Positions 6,923 to 14,613 of a stretch of DNA of 31,319 nucleotides are shown piece by piece. The stretch is from an uncultured Eubacteriales bacterium (lineage in GTDB: Bacteria > Bacillota > Clostridia > Oscillospirales > Acutalibacteraceae). Where the stretch lies: contig CAKSPR010000022.1 in assembly GCA_934486455.1 (NCBI GenBank), positions 1 through 31,319 on the forward strand, read 5' to 3'. Each line of letters begins with the position of its first letter. Position 1 is the stretch's first letter. Made by a program: the position numbers and the translations under genes. Below the pieces are notes generated by a model. That model made no database searches, was not told the DNA's origin, and was given only the letters and a program-made list of their open reading frames with translations.

Positions 6923-7449
6923 ACACAAAGACAGGTTCCACCGTGCTTACGGCGCTTTTCGCAGCACTTTTGTGTGTTGCCGCACCGTTTTCTTTGCAGA
7001 TAGGCCCGGTGCCGATTTCCCTTGCCACTTTAGCCGTCTACTTTACAGCTATGTCGGCAAAGCTCAGCATTGCTCTTCCCGCAACGGCGGTTTATATACT
7101 GCTCGGAGCGGTGGGGGTACCTGTTTTTTCGGGCTTTGAAGGCGGCTTTCAAAAGCTTGTGGGAGTGACCGGCGGATACATAATCGGATATATCCCCTGT
7201 GTTTTGGTTATCGGACTTTTGCTTAAATTCTGTGACAAAAAAATAATGCTCCCCATTTCCTGCATTGTCGGAACGGCGGTGCTTTACGCCTTCGGAACGG
7301 CGTGGTTTTTGGCTCTTACCGGGAAGGGAGTGCTTTACGCCCTCGGCGTGTGCGTCGTGCCCTTCCTTCTGGGCGACGCGGTGAAAATCGCAGCCGCCTG
7401 CGGATTGACGCTGGTTATAAAACCGAGGCTTGAAAAAATCTTTTATTAA
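6919..7449 (+). CDS. bioY: BioY biotin transporter S-component
   Basis: BioY is the substrate-binding membrane subunit of an ECF-type biotin importer. The 176-residue protein has about six helices. It shows the family pattern: QIGPVPISLATLAVY near residue 30, YILLGAVGVPVFSGFEGG near 60-75, and TGGYIIGY near 88. No EcfA or EcfT genes are in the window, so it probably shares an ECF module encoded elsewhere or acts alone. It overlaps znuB by four bases (ATGA) and is followed after 15 bases by rarA, so it is an internal gene of the metal-uptake operon. That pairing of biotin and zinc uptake is unusual. Confidence 0.9.
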   Translation: MNTKTGSTVLTALFAALLCVAAPFSLQIGPVPISLATLAVYFTAMSAKLSIALPATAVYILLGAVGVPVFSGFEGGFQKLVGVTGGYIIGYIPCVLVIGLLLKFCDKKIMLPISCIVGTAVLYAFGTAWFLALTGKGVLYALGVCVVPFLLGDAVKIAAACGLTLVIKPRLEKIFY

Positions 7450-7464
7450 GGGAGGAAGGAAAAG

Positions 7465-8727
7465 ATGCGTGCTCCTTTGGCCGACCGTATACGCCCTAAA
7501 AACCTTGATGAAATGGTGGGACAGCCCCATCTTATCGGTAAAGGCAAGGCTCTTCGCAATATAATTGAGTCGGGCGACATTCCCAATCTCATCTTTTACG
7601 GACCCTCCGGCACCGGGAAAACCACCCTCGCCTCCATTATCGCCGCAAAAACCGACCGAAAGCTTTGTCGGCTCAACTGCACAAACGCCTCGACCTCCGA
7701 CATCAAGGATGTCATTTCCCAAATCGGCACCCTTGCCGCCCCGGGAGGAATTCTTCTTTATCTGGACGAAATTCAGTATTTCACCAAAAAGCAACAGCAA
7801 TCCCTTCTCGAAACGGTGGAAAACGGGGGCATAACGCTGATTGCCTCCACCACCGAAAACCCCTATTTTTATATCTACAATGCCCTGCTCAGCCGTTGCA
7901 GTGTTTTTGAGTTTAAACCCGTGACCCCCGAGGATGTTAAACCCGCAATTGACCGTGCCTTCGACATTTTGGCCGAGGAAAACGGCGTGACCGTTGATCT
8001 TTCCGATGTTGCAAAAAGCAGGATTGCCGATGCCTGCGGCGGGGACGTTCGAAAGGCGATGGGTATATGCGAAATGTGTATGCTTGCCTGTCCCGCAGGG
8101 CAAAATCCCGCCGTTATATCTGCCGAGCTTGTGGACGAGCTTACCAAAAACTCGGCTCAGCGATACGACCGAACGGGGGACGAGCATTACGACTGTATTT
8201 CCGCTCTGCACAAGTCGCTGAGAGGCTCCGATCCCGACGCGGCGGTGCATTATCTTTCGAGAATACTTCTTGCGGGAGACATGCCGTCGGCCTGCCGAAG
8301 GCTTATGTGTGCGGCCTGCGAGGATGTGGGGCTTGCCTATCCGCAGATTATTCCCATCGTCAAATCGGCGGTGGATATGGCGCTGCAGCTTGGAATGCCC
8401 GAGGCGCGTCTGCCCCTTGCCGACGCCGCCATTCTCATCGCCCTGTCGCCCAAGTCAAATTCAGGCTATCTTGCCGTTTCGGCGGCGCAAAAGGATGTGG
8501 AAAGCGGAAAGGCGGGGCCTGTGCCGCGGTGCCTTCAAAACAAGCATTTTGACGGAGAAGACGCCGAGAAAAAGGGGCAGGGGTATCTTTATCCCCACGA
8601 CTTTGAAAATCATTATGTCGAGCAGCAATATCTTCCCGACAGTTTAAAAAACACGGTTTACTATAAACCGGGGGACAATAAAAACGAACAGGCCTTTTAC
8701 GACAATCTCAAAAAACGAAAGGGGTAA
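7465..8727 (+). CDS. rarA: Replication-associated recombination AAA+ ATPase RarA/MgsA
   Basis: RarA is a clamp-loader-like AAA+ ATPase that works at stalled replication forks. The 420-residue protein starts with MRAPLADRIRPKNLDEMVGQ. It then has Walker A GPSGTGKTT, Walker B LYLDEIQ with the family's FTKKQQQSLL follow-on, sensor 1 STTENP and the arginine-finger region ALLSRC. The C-terminal tetramerisation part has YDCISALHKSLRGSDPDAA, GLAYPQ and the PLADAAILIALSPKSN segment. The tail YLYPHDFENHYVEQQYLPD is also typical. GGAGGAAGGA lies just upstream of the ATG. It is the last gene of the znu-bioY-rarA run and ends ahead of a strong bidirectional terminator. Confidence 0.95.
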   Translation: MRAPLADRIRPKNLDEMVGQPHLIGKGKALRNIIESGDIPNLIFYGPSGTGKTTLASIIAAKTDRKLCRLNCTNASTSDIKDVISQIGTLAAPGGILLYLDEIQYFTKKQQQSLLETVENGGITLIASTTENPYFYIYNALLSRCSVFEFKPVTPEDVKPAIDRAFDILAEENGVTVDLSDVAKSRIADACGGDVRKAMGICEMCMLACPAGQNPAVISAELVDELTKNSAQRYDRTGDEHYDCISALHKSLRGSDPDAAVHYLSRILLAGDMPSACRRLMCAACEDVGLAYPQIIPIVKSAVDMALQLGMPEARLPLADAAILIALSPKSNSGYLAVSAAQKDVESGKAGPVPRCLQNKHFDGEDAEKKGQGYLYPHDFENHYVEQQYLPDSLKNTVYYKPGDNKNEQAFYDNLKKRKG

Positions 8728-8845
8728 AAACGGAAGCTTGATTTATGACAGGCAGCCCCCACATAATGCTTTCGGCAAAAACGCCGTGACCTGTTCTTTT
8801 ATAATTCGTCCCAACCGCAACCCTTTTAATTTGTTTTAAAACAAA

Positions 8846-8890
8846 AAACACCGCTCACAGCCGTTTTTTCGACCGTGAGCGGTGTTTCTT
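8846..8890. terminator. Bidirectional terminator
   Basis: ACACCGCTCAC at 8848-8858 pairs with GTGAGCGGTGT at 8875-8885. The stem can be extended by two A-T pairs outside. TTTCTTTTT follows on the right and AAAACAAAAAA precedes on the left, so it can stop both rarA and the leftward gene at 8919-9587. Between 8728 and 8845 I see nothing else definite. Confidence 0.9.
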
Positions 8891-8918
8891 TTTGGGTTTA
8901 TTCTGCCGGGGAGGTTAA

Positions 8919-9587
8919 TTACTTGCTGCAGTTGGGGCAGCCGCCGGCATTTTCATCGTAGGGGGTTCCGCATTTTTCGCAGTATACCGTGTGGGGCTGT
9001 ACAGGTGCCGCAGGCTGTGCGGGAGCAGTGGGCTGTGCGGGAGCGGCAGGCCGAACAGGAACGGCGGGAGCATATTTTTTAAGGGCGGAAAGATCGGCGT
9101 CGAAATCAACATTTGCCGAAGCGTCGTCTCCGGTAAGCTTGGAAAGCTTGTTGTTGATCTGGATTATGTTTTTAACCGCCAAAACGGCCAGCATAATCAG
9201 CTCGTAAAAAATACGAATGGCAATAGGTCCGAGAATTAATGTGAGCAGACTCTGGAGAAGGGTTGCGCCGTAGTTGTAGGAGCCGAAATTGAAAATTCCG
9301 AGGAAGCCGTAGAGAATGGTAAAGGAGGTAAAGAAAATGTAGAGGGCTTTAAGAATTTTTTCAATGATAAGGCTGCGGAAATCGCAAACATTAACAAGGA
9401 ATTTAACAAAGGGATTCTGACTTGCTCTGCCTTTTTTGGAAAGGATGAAAACAAAGGCGAGAACGGTGGCGGCAATTGCCAAAATACCGGCGAGAATTGA
9501 AATGGCGGAGGTAAAATCTCCCGAGGAACTGCCTCCCAATAACTCCCTCATGATGTCGTCTTTGGATATAGAACCATAACTGCGCAT
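8919..9587 (-). CDS. Membrane protein with DUF4282-like core and C-terminal zinc ribbon
   Basis: The 222-residue protein has a short hydrophilic N-terminus and three likely membrane helices, at about residues 28-48, 75-100 and 108-140. The central part (FRSLIIEKILKALYIFF through ELIMLAVLAVKNI) resembles the DUF4282 family. A Pro/Ala-rich tether of about 30 residues, built from repeated PAAPAQP-like units, follows. It ends in a zinc-ribbon motif, CEKCG then CPNC. The function is unknown; the zinc ribbon on a flexible tether suggests a protein-binding or metal-sensing role at the membrane. AAAGGAG lies ten bases upstream of the start. It is monocistronic, driven by a consensus promoter at 9619-9647. 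Confidence 0.8.
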   Translation of the reverse strand: MRSYGSISKDDIMRELLGGSSSGDFTSAISILAGILAIAATVLAFVFILSKKGRASQNPFVKFLVNVCDFRSLIIEKILKALYIFFTSFTILYGFLGIFNFGSYNYGATLLQSLLTLILGPIAIRIFYELIMLAVLAVKNIIQINNKLSKLTGDDASANVDFDADLSALKKYAPAVPVRPAAPAQPTAPAQPAAPVQPHTVYCEKCGTPYDENAGGCPNCSK

Positions 9588-9618
9588 ATTACATACACTC
9601 CTTTAATAGATTATCTTT

Positions 9619-9647
9619 ATTATAATATTCCTCTAAAGCCTTGTCAA
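9619..9647 (-). promoter_or_regulatory. Consensus promoter, leftward
   Basis: On the minus strand TTGACA (9642-9647) and TATAAT (9619-9624) are spaced by exactly 17 bp, a perfect match at both boxes. It drives the leftward membrane-protein gene. Confidence 0.85.
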
Positions 9648-9745
9648 GAAGCATTTTCCCGCTTTCGTATACCGACACTTTTCCTTAATGGGCACGCAAG
9701 ATTTACAAAAAATAAAAAAATATTACAAAAAATATAAAAAATGTA

Positions 9746-9774
9746 TTGACATTTCCAAATTATTACTGTATAAT
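9746..9774 (+). promoter_or_regulatory. Consensus promoter, rightward
   Basis: TTGACA at 9746-9751 and TATAAT at 9769-9774 have 17-bp spacing, and an A/T-rich run just upstream could act as an UP element. It drives the cysteine peptidase and diverges from the promoter at 9619-9647. Confidence 0.88.
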
Positions 9775-9805
9775 TTAGTCAAACCTTAAAGGAGGTATAA
9801 AAAGT

Positions 9806-11410
9806 ATGAAAAAGAATCTATTGTCAATGTGCATTGTCGCATCGCTTTTGGCGGGGACTATATTAACCCCGGCAGGCGCCGATGTGGACAAGGCATACGA
9901 AACCGCAACCGCGTCATGTGCGGAGCACTGTTACGGTGTCCTGCCGACCGACGAACAGACCCTGATCGAGCATGCCTACACCGAAGGGGATACCGTTTAC
10001 GGTATTCAAACAGTAGCGGCTTCGCTTCCCTCAAGCGTAGACCTCAGCACATCTCCTTATTTCCCGCCCATTACATCCCAAGGAAACAGAGGAACCTGTG
10101 CCGCATTCGCAACGACCTATTACCAGTTTACATACGAATATAACAGGCTTAACCGCACGCCGGTATCCACTTCCGGCTTTATAGCTTCTCCCCAGTGGAC
10201 ATACAGCCACGCCGTGGGAGACGACGGGAATGGGGGAACGAGCGCATCGGCCATTTACAACACCCTTAAGGCCACGGGAGCGAATTCTCTTGATGATGTC
10301 CCGTATAATGGTCAGGATATGACTTCAAGATGGCCGCAGGACTTTGCGTTGAGTGCAAAAGCCGCCGAAAAAAGACTCAAGGAATGGTATACGGTCAATA
10401 TTCCCGCAAGTACAAGCGTTATAACCTCTCCGAGCTCGACCGAGCTTGAAACGGTAAAAAGAAGGCTTATAAGCGGAAATGTTTTGGAAGCCGACACCGA
10501 CACCAAATTTGAGATTAAAAATTCGAGCAGTTACGGTTCCATTGTCACAAGAGTGGGTGTTAAATATAACGAAGAATACGATAGAAGCCTTCATGCAATG
10601 GCAATCGTCGGATATAACGACAATGTTTGCTTTGATGTAAACGGCGACGGTGTTATATCTCCCAGTGAAAAGGGCGCCTTTAAGGTGGCAAATTCCTGGG
10701 GAAGCAACTGGGAAAACAGCGGATATGTTTGGGTGCTTTATGACACATTAAATAAGAATTCCCAGATTTCGGGCAACTGGCAGTCTTCATTTACATCTGC
10801 TCGTGCAGCGGCCTTTACCTGCGGCAAGAGCAAGTCATATTATAAATTTATAACCGTAATGAATGATACCCCCTATGTTTTCGGTAAAATGACCCTTTCA
10901 ACCGGCAGCATGTCACAAACAGGTATTTCCACGGAATTCGGCAACGGAATTCCTTCTTCGACGACAAATACCGCTTTTTACAATGTGGGTGGATATTCAC
11001 CGTTCAGCGGAACTATTGCCTTTCCGTACTATAGTGTTACCGACATAAGCGGTGCAATTTGCGGCTGTGACTGGGGATTCACTGTCAAAGATTCGACAAA
11101 TGACAGCAAAGTGGTTTCCGGAATGAGCTATTCCCTGGTCGATAACCTCGGAAATACAATTATCGATTTCGGCAGCTATAACAATACTGTTAATAACACC
11201 GCCTTTACCGACAAGAAAACCATGAACTTAATAGTCGGCGATGTTGATTATTCCACCGGTTTGTCGTCAGATGATGCCTTGATGGTCCTGCAGTCGGTAA
11301 ACGGTGTTACAGAGCTATCCAACCTCCAAAAATATCTCGGAGATTTTAACAACGACGGCGTTGTTAACTCGGAGGATGCCCAGCTTATACTCGGTGCCGT
11401 TGTAAGTTAG
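9806..11410 (+). CDS. Secreted papain-like (C1) cysteine peptidase with C-terminal dockerin
   Basis: The 534-residue protein starts with a signal peptide (about 1-25). It continues with a short pro-region and then a C1A-type catalytic domain. The active-site set is readable: Gln92 and Cys98 in SQGNRGTCAAFA, His263 in LHAMAIVGY, and Asn296 in VANSWGSNW. Between His and Asn is an inserted calcium-loop-like segment, DVNGDGVISPSEKG. A beta-rich region of about 150 residues follows. Two dockerin repeats close the protein (about 473-534); the second (DFNNDGVVNSEDAQLIL) is canonical, and the first (DVDYSTGLSSDDAL) lacks the usual Asn/Asp-Gly pair. It should be exported and docked on a cohesin scaffold, where it could process scaffold partners or dietary protein. 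AGGAGG at 9790-9795 supports the start. It is followed by a gene with its own promoter. Confidence 0.9.
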   Translation: MKKNLLSMCIVASLLAGTILTPAGADVDKAYETATASCAEHCYGVLPTDEQTLIEHAYTEGDTVYGIQTVAASLPSSVDLSTSPYFPPITSQGNRGTCAAFATTYYQFTYEYNRLNRTPVSTSGFIASPQWTYSHAVGDDGNGGTSASAIYNTLKATGANSLDDVPYNGQDMTSRWPQDFALSAKAAEKRLKEWYTVNIPASTSVITSPSSTELETVKRRLISGNVLEADTDTKFEIKNSSSYGSIVTRVGVKYNEEYDRSLHAMAIVGYNDNVCFDVNGDGVISPSEKGAFKVANSWGSNWENSGYVWVLYDTLNKNSQISGNWQSSFTSARAAAFTCGKSKSYYKFITVMNDTPYVFGKMTLSTGSMSQTGISTEFGNGIPSSTTNTAFYNVGGYSPFSGTIAFPYYSVTDISGAICGCDWGFTVKDSTNDSKVVSGMSYSLVDNLGNTIIDFGSYNNTVNNTAFTDKKTMNLIVGDVDYSTGLSSDDALMVLQSVNGVTELSNLQKYLGDFNNDGVVNSEDAQLILGAVVS

Positions 11411-11432
11411 TGAAAAATTTTCAAATTGGGTA

Positions 11433-11461
11433 TTGACATCACCGACAAGAGTAAGTATAAT
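11433..11461 (+). promoter_or_regulatory. Consensus promoter for the PrcB-like dockerin protein
   Basis: TTGACA at 11433-11438 and TATAAT at 11456-11461 are spaced by 17 bp. The leader is about 100 bases. No terminator is obvious between the peptidase stop and this promoter, so read-through from the peptidase gene is possible. Confidence 0.85.
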
Positions 11462-11567
11462 ATACATATATTAACTGGGTGTTGATGGAATTTTGTAAAA
11501 TAGAAAATTAAAGGTTTTGCTCTTTCTGTCAACCGCGTCGAAATAATATACTTATGAGGTGATAGTT

Positions 11568-12725
11568 ATGAAAAAAATGAAATCGGTCATGTCGCTTGTT
11601 TTGGCGGGATTGATGCTTGCGGCGGCGCCCTGTGCAAACGCCGAAGCGGTTTCCACCCTGCCCGGGGGTGATATGAGCACTTACACCGGCGACGCCGACA
11701 GGGACGAAAAGGTCACAACCGAGGATGCTCTCGAGGTTTTGCGGTGCGTGGTCGGACTGAAAACGCCCATCGTCGACAGCAAGACCGTTTACATGACCGC
11801 CGAAGCGGGGTTTGAAGCCGATGCCGACGGAAACGGAAAACTTTCTACCGACGACGCGTTGTTAATCCTCCGTGGCTTGGTCGGTCTCGAGGAAGATCAT
11901 CTGCTTTATGTCGAGCCGGACATGCAAAAAGCGACCGTGAAAAAAACGGTCAGAAACGATTACACCCCACAAAAACCGGTCATCATTAAAACCTACGAGC
12001 AGTATCTTGCCGGTGCTGTTTACAGAGCTGAGGGAGAAGAATATGAAGAAAACTTTTTCAACAGCAACAGTCTGGTGTGCTTTGTCGACCCGTTCAACAC
12101 CGCTAAAAAGGCAAAGCTGTCGGGCATGGTTTCAAAAGGTAAGAACATTTTGATAAAGTATAAACACGGCGAGGCGGACGAAGCGCCTTCGAGAGACCTG
12201 GTGTGCGTGGAAGTACCCAAACATCTCATGTTCGATGAGGCCGAATTCTGCGAGGTTCGTCTTGACGAAGATTATACCAACGAAAACGGCGGCATGAACA
12301 GGCAGGCCTTTGAAACCACGGTCAAAAACACCGGTGCTTCTCAGGTCAATGCCAAGGCCATAATCAGATCGAAAGCCGAGCTGGACGCCTTCTTATCGGA
12401 AAAGGCCGAAAATGCCGACCTTGAGAACAGCTTGCCCGGCAGATACTTCGGTGCGCTGACCGACAAGTTCTTTGAAACAAGCGCCCTGTTACTGTCGGTA
12501 GACATCGGAATTAACGGCAATTTAAGCATGGACAGTCAGGCAGAAGGCGTTGAGGTAAACGACAAGACCGCAACCGTAACGGTTAGGGTTTCCAAAAAAG
12601 GCGAAAGCGTTCCCGATGCAAGATTTTCGGCTCAAATGGTTGCTTTTGAGATTCCGAAAGACAAGGTGGCCGATTGCACCGACTATGTCGTAAACTATGT
12701 ACCCTCGGAACAGCAGGAAGGCTGA
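11568..12725 (+). CDS. Secreted protein with N-terminal dockerin and two PrcB-like domains
   Basis: The 385-residue protein has a signal peptide ending near residue 25 (CANAEA). A dockerin-like module lies at the N-terminus (about 40-108), with two calcium loops, GDADRDEKVTTEDAL and EADADGNGKLSTDDAL. The rest appears to be two divergent copies of one beta-rich domain, about 137-240 and 270-380. Each begins with a YEQYL- or KAELDAFL-type helix and ends in a strand such as VCVEVPKHLM or VAFEIPKDKV. This pattern resembles the C-terminal domain of PrcB, a component of the dentilisin protease complex of Treponema; I assign it only tentatively. The ATG at 11568 is preferred over the in-frame GTG at 11559, which lies inside the GAGGTG binding site. 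It sits next to a dockerin-bearing cysteine peptidase, so a partner or inhibitor role is plausible. Confidence 0.75.
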   Translation: MKKMKSVMSLVLAGLMLAAAPCANAEAVSTLPGGDMSTYTGDADRDEKVTTEDALEVLRCVVGLKTPIVDSKTVYMTAEAGFEADADGNGKLSTDDALLILRGLVGLEEDHLLYVEPDMQKATVKKTVRNDYTPQKPVIIKTYEQYLAGAVYRAEGEEYEENFFNSNSLVCFVDPFNTAKKAKLSGMVSKGKNILIKYKHGEADEAPSRDLVCVEVPKHLMFDEAEFCEVRLDEDYTNENGGMNRQAFETTVKNTGASQVNAKAIIRSKAELDAFLSEKAENADLENSLPGRYFGALTDKFFETSALLLSVDIGINGNLSMDSQAEGVEVNDKTATVTVRVSKKGESVPDARFSAQMVAFEIPKDKVADCTDYVVNYVPSEQQEG

Positions 12726-12772
12726 TAAAACCTACCGCGTTTGACCTTAACACGGCACATACAACCAAATAA

Positions 12773-12813
12773 AATTCCCCCTGCGACGGTTGAGCACTGC
12801 CGCAGGGGGAATT
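12773..12813. terminator. Bidirectional terminator
   Basis: AATTCCCCCTGCG at 12773-12785 pairs over 13 bp with CGCAGGGGGAATT at 12801-12813. On the minus strand it is followed by a good T-rich tract (TTATTTGG). On the plus strand CTTTATG follows, which is weaker. It separates the PrcB-like gene from the leftward kinase gene. Confidence 0.85.
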
Positions 12814-12833
12814 CTTTATGTTATGATTTGCTT

Positions 12834-12957
12834 TTAAAAAGGAAACTGCTGTCTCGGGAATGGGCTGCTTTTCTCGGAAAGGGCTGCCGCCTTTTCGGGA
12901 ACGGTTACATTCTCGGGAAGGGTTATTTCTCGCAAACAGTCCGTTTTCGGAAAAATG
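12834..12957 (-). pseudogene. Degenerate repeat and out-of-frame tail after the kinase gene
   Basis: Directly after the kinase stop, the minus strand stays open in the +1 frame until TAA at 12834-12836. That frame encodes about 40 residues that include NVTVPEK and AAALSEK, echoing the kinase's own last residues (VTVTVPKE). At the DNA level a unit like CCCTTCCCGAGAA recurs about five or six times at intervals of 19-24 bases. This may be a decayed repetitive C-terminal tail cut off by a one-base indel, or a product of slippage in non-coding DNA. Confidence 0.35.
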
Positions 12958-14613
12958 TTACTCTTTCGGAACGGTAACGGTTACAGTGGTGCCCTTGCCG
13001 AGCTCGCTCTCAAGAGAAATCTCTCCGCCGAGATTTTTAACGGCGTGCTTGACTATCGAAAGCCCCAGTCCCGTTCCGCCGACCTCCTTGGAATGGCTTT
13101 TGTCAACACGGAAAAACCGCTCGAACACCCGATCCTTTTGATCCGCGGGAATTCCGATGCCGGTGTCGGATACCGAAATGTCGGCAAAATCGCCCCTGTC
13201 CTTTATGAACACCTTAACGCTTCCGCCCTTGCGGTTGTACTTAATGGCGTTGTCACAAAGATTGTATATTATTTCGCAGATGAGTCTTGAAACGCTGATC
13301 ACCTTTACATCGTCGCCCTCAACCGAAAGGGTGATGTTTTGTTTTTCGGCGCTGTCCTTTAAAATGTCGGCGGTGGTTTTTGCGACTTCAAGCAGCTTTA
13401 CCGGCTCTTTTGCCGTGTCGGCCGTTCCGTCGTCAAGGCGTGACAGATCGATTATATCGTCCACAAGGGTTATCATTCGTTTGGCTTCGGAATGGATTCT
13501 GTGGGAAAACGCCTTGATGTCCTGAGGCTTTGCGATGCCGTTTTCCATAAGCTCGGCACAGCCCGATATGGTTTGGAGAGGGGTTTTAAGCTCGTGGGAG
13601 ACATTGGCGGTAAATTCTCTGCGCATCTGCTCGGATTTTTCCTTTTCGGTTATGTCAACTATGAGCAGGGCAATGGCCGTGACCTTTTTGTCGCTTAAAA
13701 CGGGGCTTGCGGTCACTTCAAAATCGGCGCCGTCAAGAGGAACGGTCATCTCGGTGTGATGTCCCTCCTTTGCCCGTCCGATAAGCTCCTGCATTTCAAT
13801 CGAGCTGTTTAGAAGCAAAATGTCCTTGCCCACCGAATATCGGCTGACCGAAAGAAGTCGGGAGGCGGTGTCGTTTATGCTGAGTATCCTGCCCTTTTCG
13901 TTTAAAAGAACAAGTCCTTCGTTCATGCGTTTTGTGGCGGCATTAAATTCGTCCTTGCGTTTTTTAAGCTCGGCCTCCTTAAAGGCAAGCTCCTCCTTTT
14001 GGCTTTTCAGCCGTTCTACAAGGGGAGAAAGCTCCTCGTAAACCGGATTTTCGGGATTGTCGGGGTCAAGCTTGTTTAGCGGCTCGACAATTTTTTTAGA
14101 TAGTCTGAAGGCCAAAAACAGCGACAGGAATATCGCCACGAAAAGCAATATGATTATCGGCTCAAGCATTCCCACAAACAGCGTCCACCAGGTGTACTGG
14201 GAACAGGAGACTCTGATCACTTCGCCGGTCGAAAGTTTTTTGGCGCAGTAAAGCTGACGCTCCATAAGGGTGCTTGAATATCTTGTCGATTGACCGAAGC
14301 CGTTTGCAAGGGCCTCCTTTATCTCGGCGCGCTCCAAATGGTTTTCCATGGTGGCGGTGCTGGCCGAGGAATCGAACACCACCCTGCCGTCGGCCTCGAT
14401 AAGGGTTATGCGGTAGTCCTTTGCCGAAAGCCTGTTCAGATAGTCGGTGCCCGACAGCTCAACTCCCGCGGCGGCAAGCTCGGTTTGGGTTTTGAGCTGA
14501 TTCATCTGGGTGTACGAAAAATATTCGTAAAGCGCGCCCATAATTATGATGAGACAGGCAAGAAAAACGGTCAGTGCGACCGCAAAGATAGAACGGAAAA
14601 TCTTTTTTGTCAT
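12958..14613 (-). CDS. phoR: Sensor histidine kinase, PhoR type
   Basis: The 551-residue kinase has TM1 at about 7-28 and an extracytoplasmic sensor of about 110 residues. TM2 is at about 146-170, followed by a HAMP-like and coiled-coil region rich in Lys/Glu (195-228). A PAS domain begins at MNEGLVLLN (about 230). The HisKA domain has the phosphorylated His340 in FTANVSHELKTPL. The ATPase domain has its N box at 451-460 (NLCDNAIKYN), G1 in SDTGIGIP, the F box in ERFFRVDKSHS and G2 in GGTGLGLSIVKH. The architecture is that of PhoR/WalK kinases. The ATG at 14613 has GGAGGA upstream and overlaps the regulator stop by four bases; the longer frame is an extension into the regulator. A phosphate-starvation role is inferred from this and from the Pho-box-like repeat upstream. 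Confidence 0.9.
   Translation of the reverse strand: MTKKIFRSIFAVALTVFLACLIIIMGALYEYFSYTQMNQLKTQTELAAAGVELSGTDYLNRLSAKDYRITLIEADGRVVFDSSASTATMENHLERAEIKEALANGFGQSTRYSSTLMERQLYCAKKLSTGEVIRVSCSQYTWWTLFVGMLEPIIILLFVAIFLSLFLAFRLSKKIVEPLNKLDPDNPENPVYEELSPLVERLKSQKEELAFKEAELKKRKDEFNAATKRMNEGLVLLNEKGRILSINDTASRLLSVSRYSVGKDILLLNSSIEMQELIGRAKEGHHTEMTVPLDGADFEVTASPVLSDKKVTAIALLIVDITEKEKSEQMRREFTANVSHELKTPLQTISGCAELMENGIAKPQDIKAFSHRIHSEAKRMITLVDDIIDLSRLDDGTADTAKEPVKLLEVAKTTADILKDSAEKQNITLSVEGDDVKVISVSRLICEIIYNLCDNAIKYNRKGGSVKVFIKDRGDFADISVSDTGIGIPADQKDRVFERFFRVDKSHSKEVGGTGLGLSIVKHAVKNLGGEISLESELGKGTTVTVTVPKE

Noticed and set aside
7030..8250. 406-codon open frame on the minus strand across bioY and rarA
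   Set aside because: It lies opposite two well-recognised genes, its translation has low-complexity Gly/Asn/His composition without any family motif, and no binding site precedes it.
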